A stretch of DNA of 64,000 bases from Chryseobacterium candidae (GCF_004916905.1 NZ_SDLV01000010.1:124001-188000), one strand, 5' to 3'; counted from the first letter of the stretch, positions 52,277-61,109 are shown. Notes: generated by a model from the sequence alone, not told the origin. Numbers and translations are program-made.

Positions 52277-52837
52277 CTATTTTCCCCGGGTAAAACATTC
52301 TTTTATGTGATCATTAACCATTCCGGTAGCCTGCATATGGGCATAAATAACTGTAGATCCTACGAATTTGAATCCTCTTTTTTTAAGCTCACCGGAAATA
52401 AGATCAGAGATCTCTGTTGTGGCAGGAATATCGGACAGCTTTTCAGGGTGATTATCAATTGGTTTCCCACCAATAAAATTCCAGATATAATTGGAAAAGC
52501 TTCCAAACTCCTTCTGAACTTCAATAAATTTTTGAGCATTGGTAACTGCTGACAGAATTTTAAGTCTGTTTCTGATAATTCCGGGATCATTCATTAATTC
52601 CTCAATCTTTTTATCCGAATAGACAGCTACCTTTTTATAATCAAAATGATCAAAAGCTTTTCTGAAATTTTCCCTTTTAGACAAAATAGTATACCAGCTC
52701 AGGCCAGCCTGAAAACTCTCCAGAATCAGAAATTCAAATATTGTTTCATCATCATGAACTGGTTTTCCCCATTCTTCATCATGATACTTCCTGTAGAGGT
52801 CATCTTTTTCACACCAAGCACAACGGATTTTTTCCAT
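52277..52837 (-). CDS. tag: DNA-3-methyladenine glycosylase I
   Basis: The ATG at 52837 (MEKIRCAWCEKDD) matches the family N-terminus, so 186 residues; another ATG lies nine bases upstream. Tag features are zinc-ligand Cys and His (CAWC near the start, ending AHMQATGMVNDHIKECF), YHDEEWGKPVHDD and FQAGLSWYTIL. It removes 3-methyladenine in base-excision repair. Length is normal. Confidence 0.94.
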   Translation of the reverse strand: MEKIRCAWCEKDDLYRKYHDEEWGKPVHDDETIFEFLILESFQAGLSWYTILSKRENFRKAFDHFDYKKVAVYSDKKIEELMNDPGIIRNRLKILSAVTNAQKFIEVQKEFGSFSNYIWNFIGGKPIDNHPEKLSDIPATTEISDLISGELKKRGFKFVGSTVIYAHMQATGMVNDHIKECFTRGK

Positions 52838-52977
52838 AATTATCATATTTTACAGGTTAAAGTTACTACCGATTTTGAAAGAATATAACAAAACATTATG
52901 AAAAGTTTAACACAGGTGTTTAGTTTTAGGAATGGTTATTGTTTATTTATTGATACCAAACTAAAATTTATACTATT

Positions 52978-53277
52978 ATGAACAATTCAGAATACAACAA
53001 AGCGGAAAATGCAGTAAACAATGTAGAAAATTCTTTACAGAATGCAACGGACAAAGCCCAATGGAAAATCAATGAATTGGCAGACAAGGCTAAAGATTAT
53101 ATCAATGAGAAGAGGAACAATGATCAGGAAGCCAGCCAGGAAGACTGGCTAGACAGGGTAAAAGCTAATGTATCCGATGCCTGGGAGGATATCAAAGATA
53201 AAGCAGATGAAGCATGGGAAAAAACCAAAGATGCGGCAGAAGATGTAAAGGCAGAATGGAATAAGAAAACCAATTAG
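52978..53277 (+). CDS. Small hydrophilic amphipathic-helix protein (LEA/CsbD/YtxH-like)
   Basis: This 99-residue, highly charged protein is dominated by Ala, Asp, Glu, Lys and Trp repeats of ~11 residues (DAWEDIKDKADEAWEKTKDA). There is no signal peptide or membrane segment. It resembles LEA-like stress proteins and apolipoprotein-like helices rather than an enzyme. It is probably induced by osmotic or desiccation stress; this is inference from composition only. Confidence 0.75.
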   Translation: MNNSEYNKAENAVNNVENSLQNATDKAQWKINELADKAKDYINEKRNNDQEASQEDWLDRVKANVSDAWEDIKDKADEAWEKTKDAAEDVKAEWNKKTN

Positions 53278-53304
53278 TATTTCAGTCATATAAATATTTT
53301 CAAT

Positions 53305-53340
53305 AAAATGGAGTCTTAAATTGATAAGGCTCCATTTTTT
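53305..53340 (+). terminator. Terminator of the small LEA-like gene
   Basis: The arms AAATGGAGTCTTA/TAAGGCTCCATTT with one wobble and an AATTGA loop are followed by a T run. Confidence 0.85.
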
Positions 53341-53365
53341 ATTATGCCATAAGCACAATTATTGT

Positions 53366-53373
53366 TACATTTG
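53366..53373 (+). promoter_or_regulatory. -7 element (TACATTTG) for fabI
   Basis: TACATTTG lies 24 bases before the fabI ATG at 53398. Confidence 0.45.
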
Positions 53374-53397
53374 TAGTATAATAAACATTAAAAAATT

Positions 53398-54207
53398 ATG
53401 TCATACGGTTTACTTAAAGGCAAAAAGGGAATTATTTTTGGAGCCCTTAATGAACAATCTATCGCATGGAAAGTTGCTGAAAGATGCCATGAGGAAGGTG
53501 CTGAATTTATTTTATCTAACGCTCCTATTGCTTTGAGAATGGGAGAACTTAATGGTTTAGCAGAAAAAACAGGTTCTGAAGTAATAGGTGCTGATGCTAC
53601 TTCTATAGAAGATCTTGAAAAACTTTTTGATGCCGCTGTTGCAAAATTTGGAAAAATCGACTTTATCCTTCACTCTATCGGTATGTCTATCAACGTAAGA
53701 AAAGGAAAACACTATACAGAAATGAATTACGACTGGTTGGAAAAAGGCTGGGATATATCCGCTGTTTCTTTCCATAAAGTAATGCGTGTAGCCTGGGAGA
53801 AAGACTGTATGAACGAATGGGGAAGCATTTTGGCACTTACTTATATTGCAGCTCAGAGAACATTCCCGGATTACAATGATATGTCTGATAATAAAGCGTA
53901 TCTTGAAAGCATCGCAAGAACTTTCGGAAACTATTGGGGAGAAAGAAAAGTACGTGTAAATACCGTTTCTCAGTCTCCAACAATGACTACTGCTGGTAGT
54001 GGTGTGAAAGGTTTCGGAGGATTCCTTGGATATGCAGAAGATATGTCTCCGCTAGGAAATGCTACCGCTCTTGAATGTGCAGACTACTGTGTAACTTTAT
54101 TCTCTGATCTTACTAAAAAAGTGACCATGCAGAACCTTTTCCATGATGGAGGTTTCAGCAGTTCAGGAGTTACTCAGAGAGTAATCAGTAAATATGATGC
54201 TGAATAA
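53398..54207 (+). CDS. fabI: Enoyl-[acyl-carrier-protein] reductase (NADH)
   Basis: This 269-residue short-chain-dehydrogenase-type enzyme makes the last reduction in each fatty-acid elongation cycle. FabI features: the dinucleotide loop FGALNEQSIAWKVAE, LHSIGMS and the active-site region RTFPDYNDMSDNKAYLES, in which Tyr159 and Lys166 align with the E. coli catalytic Tyr156 and Lys163. It would be the target of triclosan-type inhibitors. Its final codons (KYDAE and stop) are repeated downstream as part of a tandem duplication. Confidence 0.95.
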   Translation: MSYGLLKGKKGIIFGALNEQSIAWKVAERCHEEGAEFILSNAPIALRMGELNGLAEKTGSEVIGADATSIEDLEKLFDAAVAKFGKIDFILHSIGMSINVRKGKHYTEMNYDWLEKGWDISAVSFHKVMRVAWEKDCMNEWGSILALTYIAAQRTFPDYNDMSDNKAYLESIARTFGNYWGERKVRVNTVSQSPTMTTAGSGVKGFGGFLGYAEDMSPLGNATALECADYCVTLFSDLTKKVTMQNLFHDGGFSSSGVTQRVISKYDAE

Positions 54208-54256
54208 TTAGCAGATTTTTTTTTCAATATAATAAAGGAGTAATCCTATTCAATAC

Positions 54257-54288
54257 AAGCAATGCATTTATGATGCATTGCTTTTTTT
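54257..54288 (+). terminator. fabI terminator, copy 1
   Basis: The stem AGCAATGCAT/ATGCATTGCT with a five-base loop is followed by seven T. Confidence 0.9.
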
Positions 54289-54367
54289 ACGACCGTAAAC
54301 AAATATGATGCTGAATAATTAGCAGTTTTTTTTTCAATACAATAAAGGAGTAATCCTATTCAATATA

Positions 54368-54396
54368 ATCAATGCATTGTAAATGCATTGATTTTT
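54368..54396 (+). terminator. fabI terminator, copy 2 (duplicated)
   Basis: The stem ATCAATGCATT/AATGCATTGAT with a GTA loop is followed by four T. One G-C pair of copy 1 is a T-A pair here, so pairing was kept. Confidence 0.85.
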
Positions 54397-54532
54397 CACA
54401 ACCATAAACAAATACACATTAATAATACAGGCAAATAAAAATATTTATATTAATATTTGAGAAGATTAATATAAATTATTTACAAATACTTCAAAATATC
54501 CATAAATTAGTATTACCAAAACAACCTATTTT

Positions 54533-56401
54533 ATGGAAAAAAAATTTAAAGCTTGCACTGCAATAGTACTTATTGCTGCATCTTCACTCTTCAATGTTTC
54601 CCAAGCTCAGACCTGCCCAAGCTGGGGCCCTTACCTTGAAGGATTTGATATGACGAACTCCGGAGAACTCTGGTATTCTGAAGTGATGGCAGACAACAGT
54701 TGTAAAAAGGTTAATACCTACTACTCTACGCTGAATTTTTCTTTGGGTCCGCGGGGCGGATATGCTGGAATTCAGTACAAACAAAACGAAATCTACAATA
54801 ACATTTTTTCTATGTGGGATCTGCAGGATGCCAACGTTCCTCAGTGTACTACAGAATATACTGCTCCGAATACTTTTGTAGATGGTTTCGGAGGAGAAGG
54901 AACAGGTCTTCATACGGATAATCCTATGCCATGGACGCCAGGAATATGGTACGCTACAGTTGTCAGAAGATGGTCTACCGGTGATGGAAAAACCAGAATC
55001 GGGTTCTTTATGTTTGATTACGGCACCGGAAAATGGAAACATTATGTTACGATTATCACTCCTGAAAACGATGCAAAATTCACAGGAACCAAACTGGGAG
55101 GTTTTGTCGAAAACTGGAATACAGCAGCAAGCAAGGCAACCCGCTGCGGGTATTTCAGAAATTTTTGGAGCATGAATGCACAGGGAAACTGGTCTAAACC
55201 TTCAAGATATACCGCTTCTGCCGGAACCGGTTCCTGGGGAGCAGCAACAGCATTCAACAACACAGCAATTAAAGTAACTTCATGTGGAACTGCTCCTGCA
55301 CCTGCTGGTAGTTCGGTAACATTTAACGGAATTACTCAGAATGGTACTAAACCTTCAACAACGACTCCTGTGACTGTAACAACCGTCACTCCATCTTACA
55401 ATACCTCTAACAATTCGGTGAATGTCAATTGGACTAACTCAGAAACTACAAGTCCGCAGCTTACTTATAAAGTTTCATTATATACTGAAGCAAGCTGGGC
55501 AAATTCTTACACTCCCGTTGCAGTGGTCACAGGTATTCGTCCTGATCAGAGAAGTGCTCAGGTACCACTTCCTGCAAATTCACAACCGGGAAAATACTAT
55601 GTGAGTGTTGTTTTGGAAGATATTTTTAAACAAACTTCGAATTTCGGGTATAATAATTTAACGATCAGCAGTATTGTAACTGCACCAACTATTGATCCAA
55701 ATGCTTATTACCGAATAAAATGTGTGGGAAGCGGCCAATACATCAGTCCTGCCAATTACAGCACTGCATCCAATACTAAAATGGTTCAATACCCTTTTAA
55801 CAGCAATATGGCTCAACAATGGAAACTTCAAAAAACCGGAAATAATTATATTATTATCAATCGTGCTTCCGGTTTAGCTATTAATGTTCCGGGATCCAAT
55901 ATAACTAACGGCACTACGCTGGTACAATATCCTAAACACGGCGGCAACAATCAACAATGGGTATTAAGACCTTATACCTCAAATACGCTTGTCATAGGAA
56001 CTGCATTATCCAATATGAAAGCCATGGATAATCCCGGCAATTCACAAAATTCGGGTACTAATATCAACATCTGGGATCAGGATATAAACGGTACCGCTGG
56101 AGTAAATCATCAGTGGGTGCTTGAACAGGTAACAGCATCCAAGATGTCAGCGAAACCGGAAATGACTTCTACCGCTTATCCCAATCCTGTAAAACAAGGT
56201 GAAAATATTACGATCAGTCTTCCAGAAAATGGAAATAACTATGAATTGACGATCATTAACGCGGAAGGATTAATGATAAAATCCCAACAGGCGAAAGCAG
56301 GTACAACAATCATCTCAACTTCAGGAATGAGAACCGGAATTTATTTCTATAATGCTCAAAACAGTAACGGAACTGTTTCCGGAAAATTTTCGGTACAATA
56401 A
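54533..56401 (+). CDS. Secreted DUF3472-ricin lectin-T9SS protein
   Basis: This 622-residue protein has a signal peptide (TAIVLIAASSLFNVSQAQ). Residues ~27-250 are DUF3472-like (YAGIQYKQNEIYNNIFSMWD, then DGFGGEGTGLHTDNPMPWTPG), a family found on secreted glycan-related proteins. A fibronectin-type or linker stretch (~260-385) follows, then a ricin-type lectin domain (~395-535; YRIKCVGSGQYISPAN, MAQQWKLQKTG, NNQQWVLRPY). The C-terminal ~75 residues (STAYPNPVKQGENITISLP onward) are a T9SS sorting domain. It probably binds or processes polysaccharide at the cell surface. Its position beside a glycan locus supports that. Confidence 0.8.
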   Translation: MEKKFKACTAIVLIAASSLFNVSQAQTCPSWGPYLEGFDMTNSGELWYSEVMADNSCKKVNTYYSTLNFSLGPRGGYAGIQYKQNEIYNNIFSMWDLQDANVPQCTTEYTAPNTFVDGFGGEGTGLHTDNPMPWTPGIWYATVVRRWSTGDGKTRIGFFMFDYGTGKWKHYVTIITPENDAKFTGTKLGGFVENWNTAASKATRCGYFRNFWSMNAQGNWSKPSRYTASAGTGSWGAATAFNNTAIKVTSCGTAPAPAGSSVTFNGITQNGTKPSTTTPVTVTTVTPSYNTSNNSVNVNWTNSETTSPQLTYKVSLYTEASWANSYTPVAVVTGIRPDQRSAQVPLPANSQPGKYYVSVVLEDIFKQTSNFGYNNLTISSIVTAPTIDPNAYYRIKCVGSGQYISPANYSTASNTKMVQYPFNSNMAQQWKLQKTGNNYIIINRASGLAINVPGSNITNGTTLVQYPKHGGNNQQWVLRPYTSNTLVIGTALSNMKAMDNPGNSQNSGTNINIWDQDINGTAGVNHQWVLEQVTASKMSAKPEMTSTAYPNPVKQGENITISLPENGNNYELTIINAEGLMIKSQQAKAGTTIISTSGMRTGIYFYNAQNSNGTVSGKFSVQ

Positions 56402-56442
56402 CTTTTACCTGTTTCTAAAGATATTTTAAATGCGAATAATGC

Positions 56443-56473
56443 GAATCGGCGGCCTCGAAGAGGCCGCCGATTC
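56443..56473. repeat. GC-rich 14-base perfect palindrome with GAA loop
   Basis: GAATCGGCGGCCTC and GAGGCCGCCGATTC pair perfectly. It lies between convergent genes, is much richer in GC than its surroundings and has no T run. It may serve as a terminator for both genes or be an inserted element. Confidence 0.7.
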
Positions 56474-56498
56474 TGTCAAAAATAATGTTAATATGATA

Positions 56499-57938
56499 TT
56501 ATAAAATTACGGTCTGTATAGAGTGTGCCGGGGCATTCAGTTTGGCAGCCATTCCTTCAATCCATAGATTGGTTGCGATATCATTATCTGAATCGTTCAT
56601 GATAACGGTTACCAGCTGTCCATTTTCATTCATAAATGCAGAAGATGTAAGCGCTGCTCTGTTCGAAGAACTTCCGATCCTCTGCGCATTTGGCTTGATA
56701 TATTTTGAAACGTGGCCTATATAATAGTATTCATACGTGTAGAACACTTCTCCAGTTTTGGTATCTGCAATAATTGGGGCAAAGCAGAAATTTCCTTTAT
56801 GATTAGGTCCTCCGGTTTCATCCAGAAGAATGTTCCAGTCTGTCCATAGTGCATTTCCTTTGTTGAAATCATTCAGCATATTTTTGCTGTAAAGCTCTCC
56901 CAGGCTTACATCATAGATTTTATCCATACTGAATTGTTCTTTACATCCTTCGGTGAATGCCAGAAATTTATCCGGAAAAGCTCTGTGTGTTTCTGCTAAA
57001 TTATCAAAAAGCTGAGTTTTGTTATTCCATGTTTCATACCAGTGATAGCCGATACCGCTGGCATATTTTGCTGTTTCAGGATCGCTTAAAGTGGTGGTTG
57101 CTCTTTGGTAGATAAGATCTCTGTTATGATCCCAGATCATTACTTTTTTATCTTTATATCCGTTTTTCCAAAGGGTTGGGCCAAGATTCTTTTTCAGGAA
57201 TTCTCCTTCTTCTTCAGCAGTATAGATACATGATTCCCAGCTTTGGGTAGCCATCGGCTCATTCTGAACGGTTAATCCCCAGATATTGATTCCTCTTTTT
57301 TCGTATTCTTTAATGAATTTGATATAATAGTCTGCCCACGTCTGATAGTACTGATTTTCCAATCTTCCGCCTTTGTATAAGCTTTGATTTGATTTCATCC
57401 ATGCCGGTGGACTCCATGGTGAGAAATAAAACGTAAAATTATTTCCAATAGCTTGCTGAGCTTCTTTAATCATTGGAATTTTATATTTCTCATCGTGAGC
57501 TACATTAAAAGTCTTCAGTGAAGCATCATTATCCTCTACATACGTATAAGAATCGCTGGAAAAATCACAGGAGTTCATATTGGTACGAACTACGGTATAT
57601 CCCAATCCGTTTTTCCCAAAATAGGCATCCAGAATTTCCTTTTGCTTATTCTTTGGCATCTTATAGAAAGTCTCTGCTGAAGCATCTGTAATAGCACCAC
57701 CAATTCCTATCAGTTTCTGATATTTAAAATTAGGAGCCACAAAAATACAGGCTTCAGTTTCTTTAGGCTGCCCGAATTTTTCAAATGTAACAGCTCCTTT
57801 ATCCACCATCTTCTCATTTGCTTTTGAGTTGGTAAGGATTACTTTAGCTGTTTTTCCTGCATTCTTCTTCCAGTAATGCTGAGCATTGACATTGATGACA
57901 ACACCTATTACAAAACAACTTACAATTAGTTTTCTCAT
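56499..57938 (-). CDS. GH30 family glycoside hydrolase
   Basis: This 479-residue secreted enzyme (signal MRKLIVSCFVIGVVINVNAQ) has a GH30 TIM barrel with a C-terminal beta-structure. The catalytic acid/base is Glu in TVQNEP and the nucleophile is Glu in FTEGC. GIGGAITDASAETFY and YFSPWSPPAWMKSN are family hallmarks. GH30 members include glucosylceramidases and endo-beta-1,6-glucanases; with GH3 and GH16 next to it, a beta-1,6-glucan activity is the likelier reading. It is the last gene of the minus-strand locus. Confidence 0.9.
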   Translation of the reverse strand: MRKLIVSCFVIGVVINVNAQHYWKKNAGKTAKVILTNSKANEKMVDKGAVTFEKFGQPKETEACIFVAPNFKYQKLIGIGGAITDASAETFYKMPKNKQKEILDAYFGKNGLGYTVVRTNMNSCDFSSDSYTYVEDNDASLKTFNVAHDEKYKIPMIKEAQQAIGNNFTFYFSPWSPPAWMKSNQSLYKGGRLENQYYQTWADYYIKFIKEYEKRGINIWGLTVQNEPMATQSWESCIYTAEEEGEFLKKNLGPTLWKNGYKDKKVMIWDHNRDLIYQRATTTLSDPETAKYASGIGYHWYETWNNKTQLFDNLAETHRAFPDKFLAFTEGCKEQFSMDKIYDVSLGELYSKNMLNDFNKGNALWTDWNILLDETGGPNHKGNFCFAPIIADTKTGEVFYTYEYYYIGHVSKYIKPNAQRIGSSSNRAALTSSAFMNENGQLVTVIMNDSDNDIATNLWIEGMAAKLNAPAHSIQTVIL

Positions 57939-57978
57939 GATTTTTTCTGTTTCCGGACCCGTCTGGTCCTCATTTTCA

Positions 57979-58788
57979 TTATTTATTCTGGTAGACTCTT
58001 ACATAGTCTATATAATACTTCTGTGGAAAAATAGAATCATCGATTCCTTTTTGTCCTCCCCACATTCCACCTACAGCGAGATTTAAAATGATATAGTAAG
58101 GTCTGTCAAAAGGCCATGCTTCATTACTTTTCTCTTTATTTTCATAGGTGAAAAATTTCTTATCATCAATGTAAACATCAATCTTTTCGGGAGTCCAGTC
58201 TGCTTTATAGACATGGAACTTTTCACTGGCATCTTTTACAAACAATGTATCTGTTTTCTGTGTTCCCTGGATATGGTTGTACTTTTTGGTATGCACAGAA
58301 GCATGGATAAATCCCTGATTAAACCCAACGTGTTCCATGATATCCAGTTCACCGTCATCCGGCCATTTCTTCATATTTTCGCTCATCATCCAGATGGCAG
58401 GCCATGTTCCGCGGCCTTTGGGAAGTTTTGCTCTGACTTCTACTGTCCCATATTGAAAGGCAAATTTTCCCTTGGTTAAAAGTCTTGCAGAAGTATACTT
58501 ACTGTTTTCCCAATTTTCTTTTCTGGCCTCAATAACAAGATTTCCATTTTCCATTCTGGCATTTTCAAGCCTGTTTCTGGTATAAAACTGAGCTTCTTCA
58601 TTCCCAAAACCGTTTCCTCCGGTATCATAATTCCATTTTAAAGAATCCGGAAGTCCTTTGCCATTAAATTCATCATTCCAGATCAGGGTTCTGCCAGTAT
58701 CCGGCTTATGTGATGCACAATTGAGAGCCGAAAGAAAGAATATTCCTCTTGCACAGATACTTATTATATTTCTGAATTTGATTTTCAT
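57979..58788 (-). CDS. GH16 family glycoside hydrolase (laminarinase-like) lipoprotein
   Basis: I start it at the ATG at 58788 (269 residues), because the longer frame runs through a dispersed repeat and uses a TTG. The N-terminus is a signal with Cys in FFLSALNC, probably a lipoprotein, though Asn before Cys is not ideal. The GH16 catalytic site is ELDIME (Glu, Asp, Glu), within WPDDGELDIMEHVG. WPAIWMM and GMWGGQKGIDD are typical of beta-1,3-glucanases. It cleaves laminarin-type chains at the surface. It follows bglX after a repeat element. Confidence 0.9.
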   Translation of the reverse strand: MKIKFRNIISICARGIFFLSALNCASHKPDTGRTLIWNDEFNGKGLPDSLKWNYDTGGNGFGNEEAQFYTRNRLENARMENGNLVIEARKENWENSKYTSARLLTKGKFAFQYGTVEVRAKLPKGRGTWPAIWMMSENMKKWPDDGELDIMEHVGFNQGFIHASVHTKKYNHIQGTQKTDTLFVKDASEKFHVYKADWTPEKIDVYIDDKKFFTYENKEKSNEAWPFDRPYYIILNLAVGGMWGGQKGIDDSIFPQKYYIDYVRVYQNK

Positions 58789-58800
58789 GTATATTAAGTT

Positions 58801-58865
58801 TTGGCTAAAGCCAGTTTTTCTGACTTCTTTATTAAGCGGACTAAAGTCCGCTCCTATTGAATTCA
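58801..58865. repeat. Bipartite palindromic repeat, copy 2 (GGCTAAAGCC...GCGGACTAAAGTCCGC)
   Basis: The palindrome GGCTAAAGCC at 58803-58812 and GCGGACTAAAGTCCGC at 58836-58851 are 23 bases apart, as in the copy at 36908-36968. It lies inside the glycan operon, between the bglX stop and the GH16 start. Confidence 0.8.
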
Positions 58866-58877
58866 ATTCCAATCAAT

Positions 58878-61100
58878 TTATTTCGTCCAGTTAATTCTTT
58901 TGGTCTGCACATGTTGAGAGTCAGTTCCAATCATAATGTCGAATTCTCCACCTTCCCAATCAAAATTCAGATCATCATCAAAGAATTTCAGATCTTCCGG
59001 TGTCAATTTAAAATCTACTTTTTTGCTTTCTCCTTTTTTGATGAATACTTTCTGAAATCCTTTCAGTTCTTTTACAGGTCTTACTACTTTTCCGAAAAGA
59101 TCCCTGATATAAAGCTGTACCACTTCTTCCCCGTCATATTTTCCTGTATTGGAAACATTAACGCTGATGTTCAATGTTTGATTTCCTGTAAGAGTTGTGG
59201 AACTTAAAGCCATATCAGCATATTTAAAATCTGTATAGCTTAAACCATATCCAAACGGATATTTCGGGTCATTATCCAGATCTATATAGGCTGAAACATA
59301 GTTTCTGTCTGTATTATTTTTTGCCGGTCTTCCGGTGTTATAATGATTGTAGTATACAGGAATCTGACCTTCTGTTCTCGGAAAGCTCATTGGAAGCTTA
59401 CCTCCGGGATTCACAGAACCAAATACAACATCTGCAATAGAGTTTCCTGCTTCTGTTCCCAGCCACCATGTGTACATAATGGCAGGAATATTGTCGGATG
59501 CCCAGTTGAAAATCAGAGGTCTTCCGGCATTGATCATCAGAATGACAGGTTTACCTGTTTTGGCAATTTCTTTCAATAAATCTTCCTGAACACCTGTAAA
59601 GCCAATGCTACTTCTGCTTTTTGCTTCCCCGCTCATTGCATGACCTTCACCCAGCGTCATGATGACAACATCTGCTTTTTTCGCCGTTTCTATCGCTTCT
59701 GCAAACTGGCTTTTATCCTGATCGTCCACATTGCAGCCTTTTGCATATAATAAAGTGGAGTTTTTATCCAGCTGTTTTTTAATTCCGTCAAATTGTGAAA
59801 CAATTCTTTGGTTGTCATCTTTGAAAGCAACAGACCAAAATCCGTGGTTCGCTACCGTTTCTTTCCCGAAAGGGCCAATCAGCGCAACGGTTTTTGTAGT
59901 TTTTGAAAGCGGAAGAATATTTCCCTGGTTTTTAAGAAGAACGATACTTTTTGAACCGAATTCTCTTCCGAATTTTCTGTTTTCCTGATTATCGGTCTGT
60001 TCTTTCTGTCTTTTCTCGTTACTGAACCTGTAAGGATCATCGAAAAGACCCATTTCGAATTTCTTGGTTAAAATTCTTCCCGTTGCGTCATCTACCAGTT
60101 TAGGATCTATTTTTCCTTCTTTAACCAATTTGGGAAGTTCTGCCATATACACACGGCTTTCCATATCCATATCGCTTCCGCCTTGTATTGCTTTTTCAGC
60201 GGCTTCGGCACCATCTTTAGCATAACCATGAGGAACCATTTCTCCGATGCTTCCCCAGTCTGATACGACAAAGCCTTTATAATTCCATTTTCCTTTTAAA
60301 AGGTTTCTCTGAATATATTGATTGGCTGTTGCAGGAATTCCGTTAATATCATTGAAGGAGTTCATAAAAGTGGCTACTCCTGCCTCCGCAGCGGCTTTGA
60401 ATGGCGGAAGATAAGTTTCATTCAATTGTCTGAGACTCATATCTACAGAATTGTAATCTCTTCCGCCTACGGCCGCTCCGTAGGCTGCGAAATGTTTCGC
60501 ACAGGCCATCACTGCATCCAAACTTCCCAAACCTCTGCCCTGAAATCCTTTGATTCTGGCTAAACCTATTTTTGTTCCAAGGTAAGTATCCTCGCCTGAA
60601 CCTTCCATCACTCTTCCCCATCTCGGATCTCTGGCAATATCCACCATGGGAGCAAACGTCCAGTGAATGCCATACGCAGCAGCTTCCGTTGCAGCGATTC
60701 TTTCTGATTTCTCAATCATTCCAAGATCCCAGCTCGCTGCCTGCCCCAAATTTACAGGAAATGTGGTGCGGTATCCATGGATAACATCCTGCGCGAACAA
60801 TAAAGGAATTTTCAGTCTTGACTGCATGGCCAGCTTCTGAAATGCTCTGGTTTCTTCTGATCCCGCAACATTCAGCATTGAGCCTACCTTTCCTTTTTTA
60901 ATTTCGTCCAGCACCGCAGCGGAATTAGAATGCTGAGGTCCTGTGGCATATTCAAACCCACTATATTGTACCATCTGTCCTACCTTTTCTTCCATGGTCA
61001 TTTTAGACAGGAGCTCTGCTACTTTCTGATCGATTGTTTTTTGTCCGTAAGCATTCAGTCCCAATACGGAAAATGCCAGTAAGAAATATACTCTTTTCAT
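58878..61100 (-). CDS. bglX: Beta-glucosidase, GH3 family
   Basis: This 740-residue periplasmic enzyme (signal MKRVYFLLAFSVLGLNAYGQ) has the GH3 N-terminal barrel with VAGSEETRAFQKLAMQ, RDPRWGRVMEGSGEDTYLG and the nucleophile Asp in FVVSDWGSIGEM. The alpha/beta sandwich (GRPLIFNW, GGKLPMSFPRTEGQIPVYYNH) and a C-terminal fibronectin-like domain (GYDGEEVVQLYIRD-like text) follow. Length and order match BglX. It releases glucose from oligosaccharides made by the neighbouring GH16 and GH30 enzymes. It lies nine bases downstream of the GH30 gene. Confidence 0.94.
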   Translation of the reverse strand: MKRVYFLLAFSVLGLNAYGQKTIDQKVAELLSKMTMEEKVGQMVQYSGFEYATGPQHSNSAAVLDEIKKGKVGSMLNVAGSEETRAFQKLAMQSRLKIPLLFAQDVIHGYRTTFPVNLGQAASWDLGMIEKSERIAATEAAAYGIHWTFAPMVDIARDPRWGRVMEGSGEDTYLGTKIGLARIKGFQGRGLGSLDAVMACAKHFAAYGAAVGGRDYNSVDMSLRQLNETYLPPFKAAAEAGVATFMNSFNDINGIPATANQYIQRNLLKGKWNYKGFVVSDWGSIGEMVPHGYAKDGAEAAEKAIQGGSDMDMESRVYMAELPKLVKEGKIDPKLVDDATGRILTKKFEMGLFDDPYRFSNEKRQKEQTDNQENRKFGREFGSKSIVLLKNQGNILPLSKTTKTVALIGPFGKETVANHGFWSVAFKDDNQRIVSQFDGIKKQLDKNSTLLYAKGCNVDDQDKSQFAEAIETAKKADVVIMTLGEGHAMSGEAKSRSSIGFTGVQEDLLKEIAKTGKPVILMINAGRPLIFNWASDNIPAIMYTWWLGTEAGNSIADVVFGSVNPGGKLPMSFPRTEGQIPVYYNHYNTGRPAKNNTDRNYVSAYIDLDNDPKYPFGYGLSYTDFKYADMALSSTTLTGNQTLNISVNVSNTGKYDGEEVVQLYIRDLFGKVVRPVKELKGFQKVFIKKGESKKVDFKLTPEDLKFFDDDLNFDWEGGEFDIMIGTDSQHVQTKRINWTK

Positions 61101-61109
61101 GGTATCAAA

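Larger units (their letters stand above)
54190..54409 (+). repeat. Tandem duplication of the fabI 3' end and terminator
   Basis: Unit 1 (54190-54300) contains the last codons of fabI and the following terminator. Unit 2 (54301-54409) repeats AAATATGATGCTGAATAATT, the T run, AATAAAGGAGTAATCCTATT and its own hairpin. The units are clearly homologous, with substitutions and small indels. Both hairpins are intact. Confidence 0.92.

Noticed and set aside
54190..54409. Duplicated fabI end as an integration (att) site
   Set aside because: The duplication is immediate and tandem with no integrase or foreign DNA between the copies, so slippage or unequal exchange explains it better.
57955..57969. Small GGACC/GGTCC hairpin between the GH30 and GH16 genes
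   Set aside because: Only five base pairs, no T run; not distinguishable from chance.
58788..58872. Longer N-terminus for the GH16 protein
   Set aside because: It requires a TTG start and would run through the dispersed palindromic repeat; the ATG at 58788 starts a proper lipoprotein signal.
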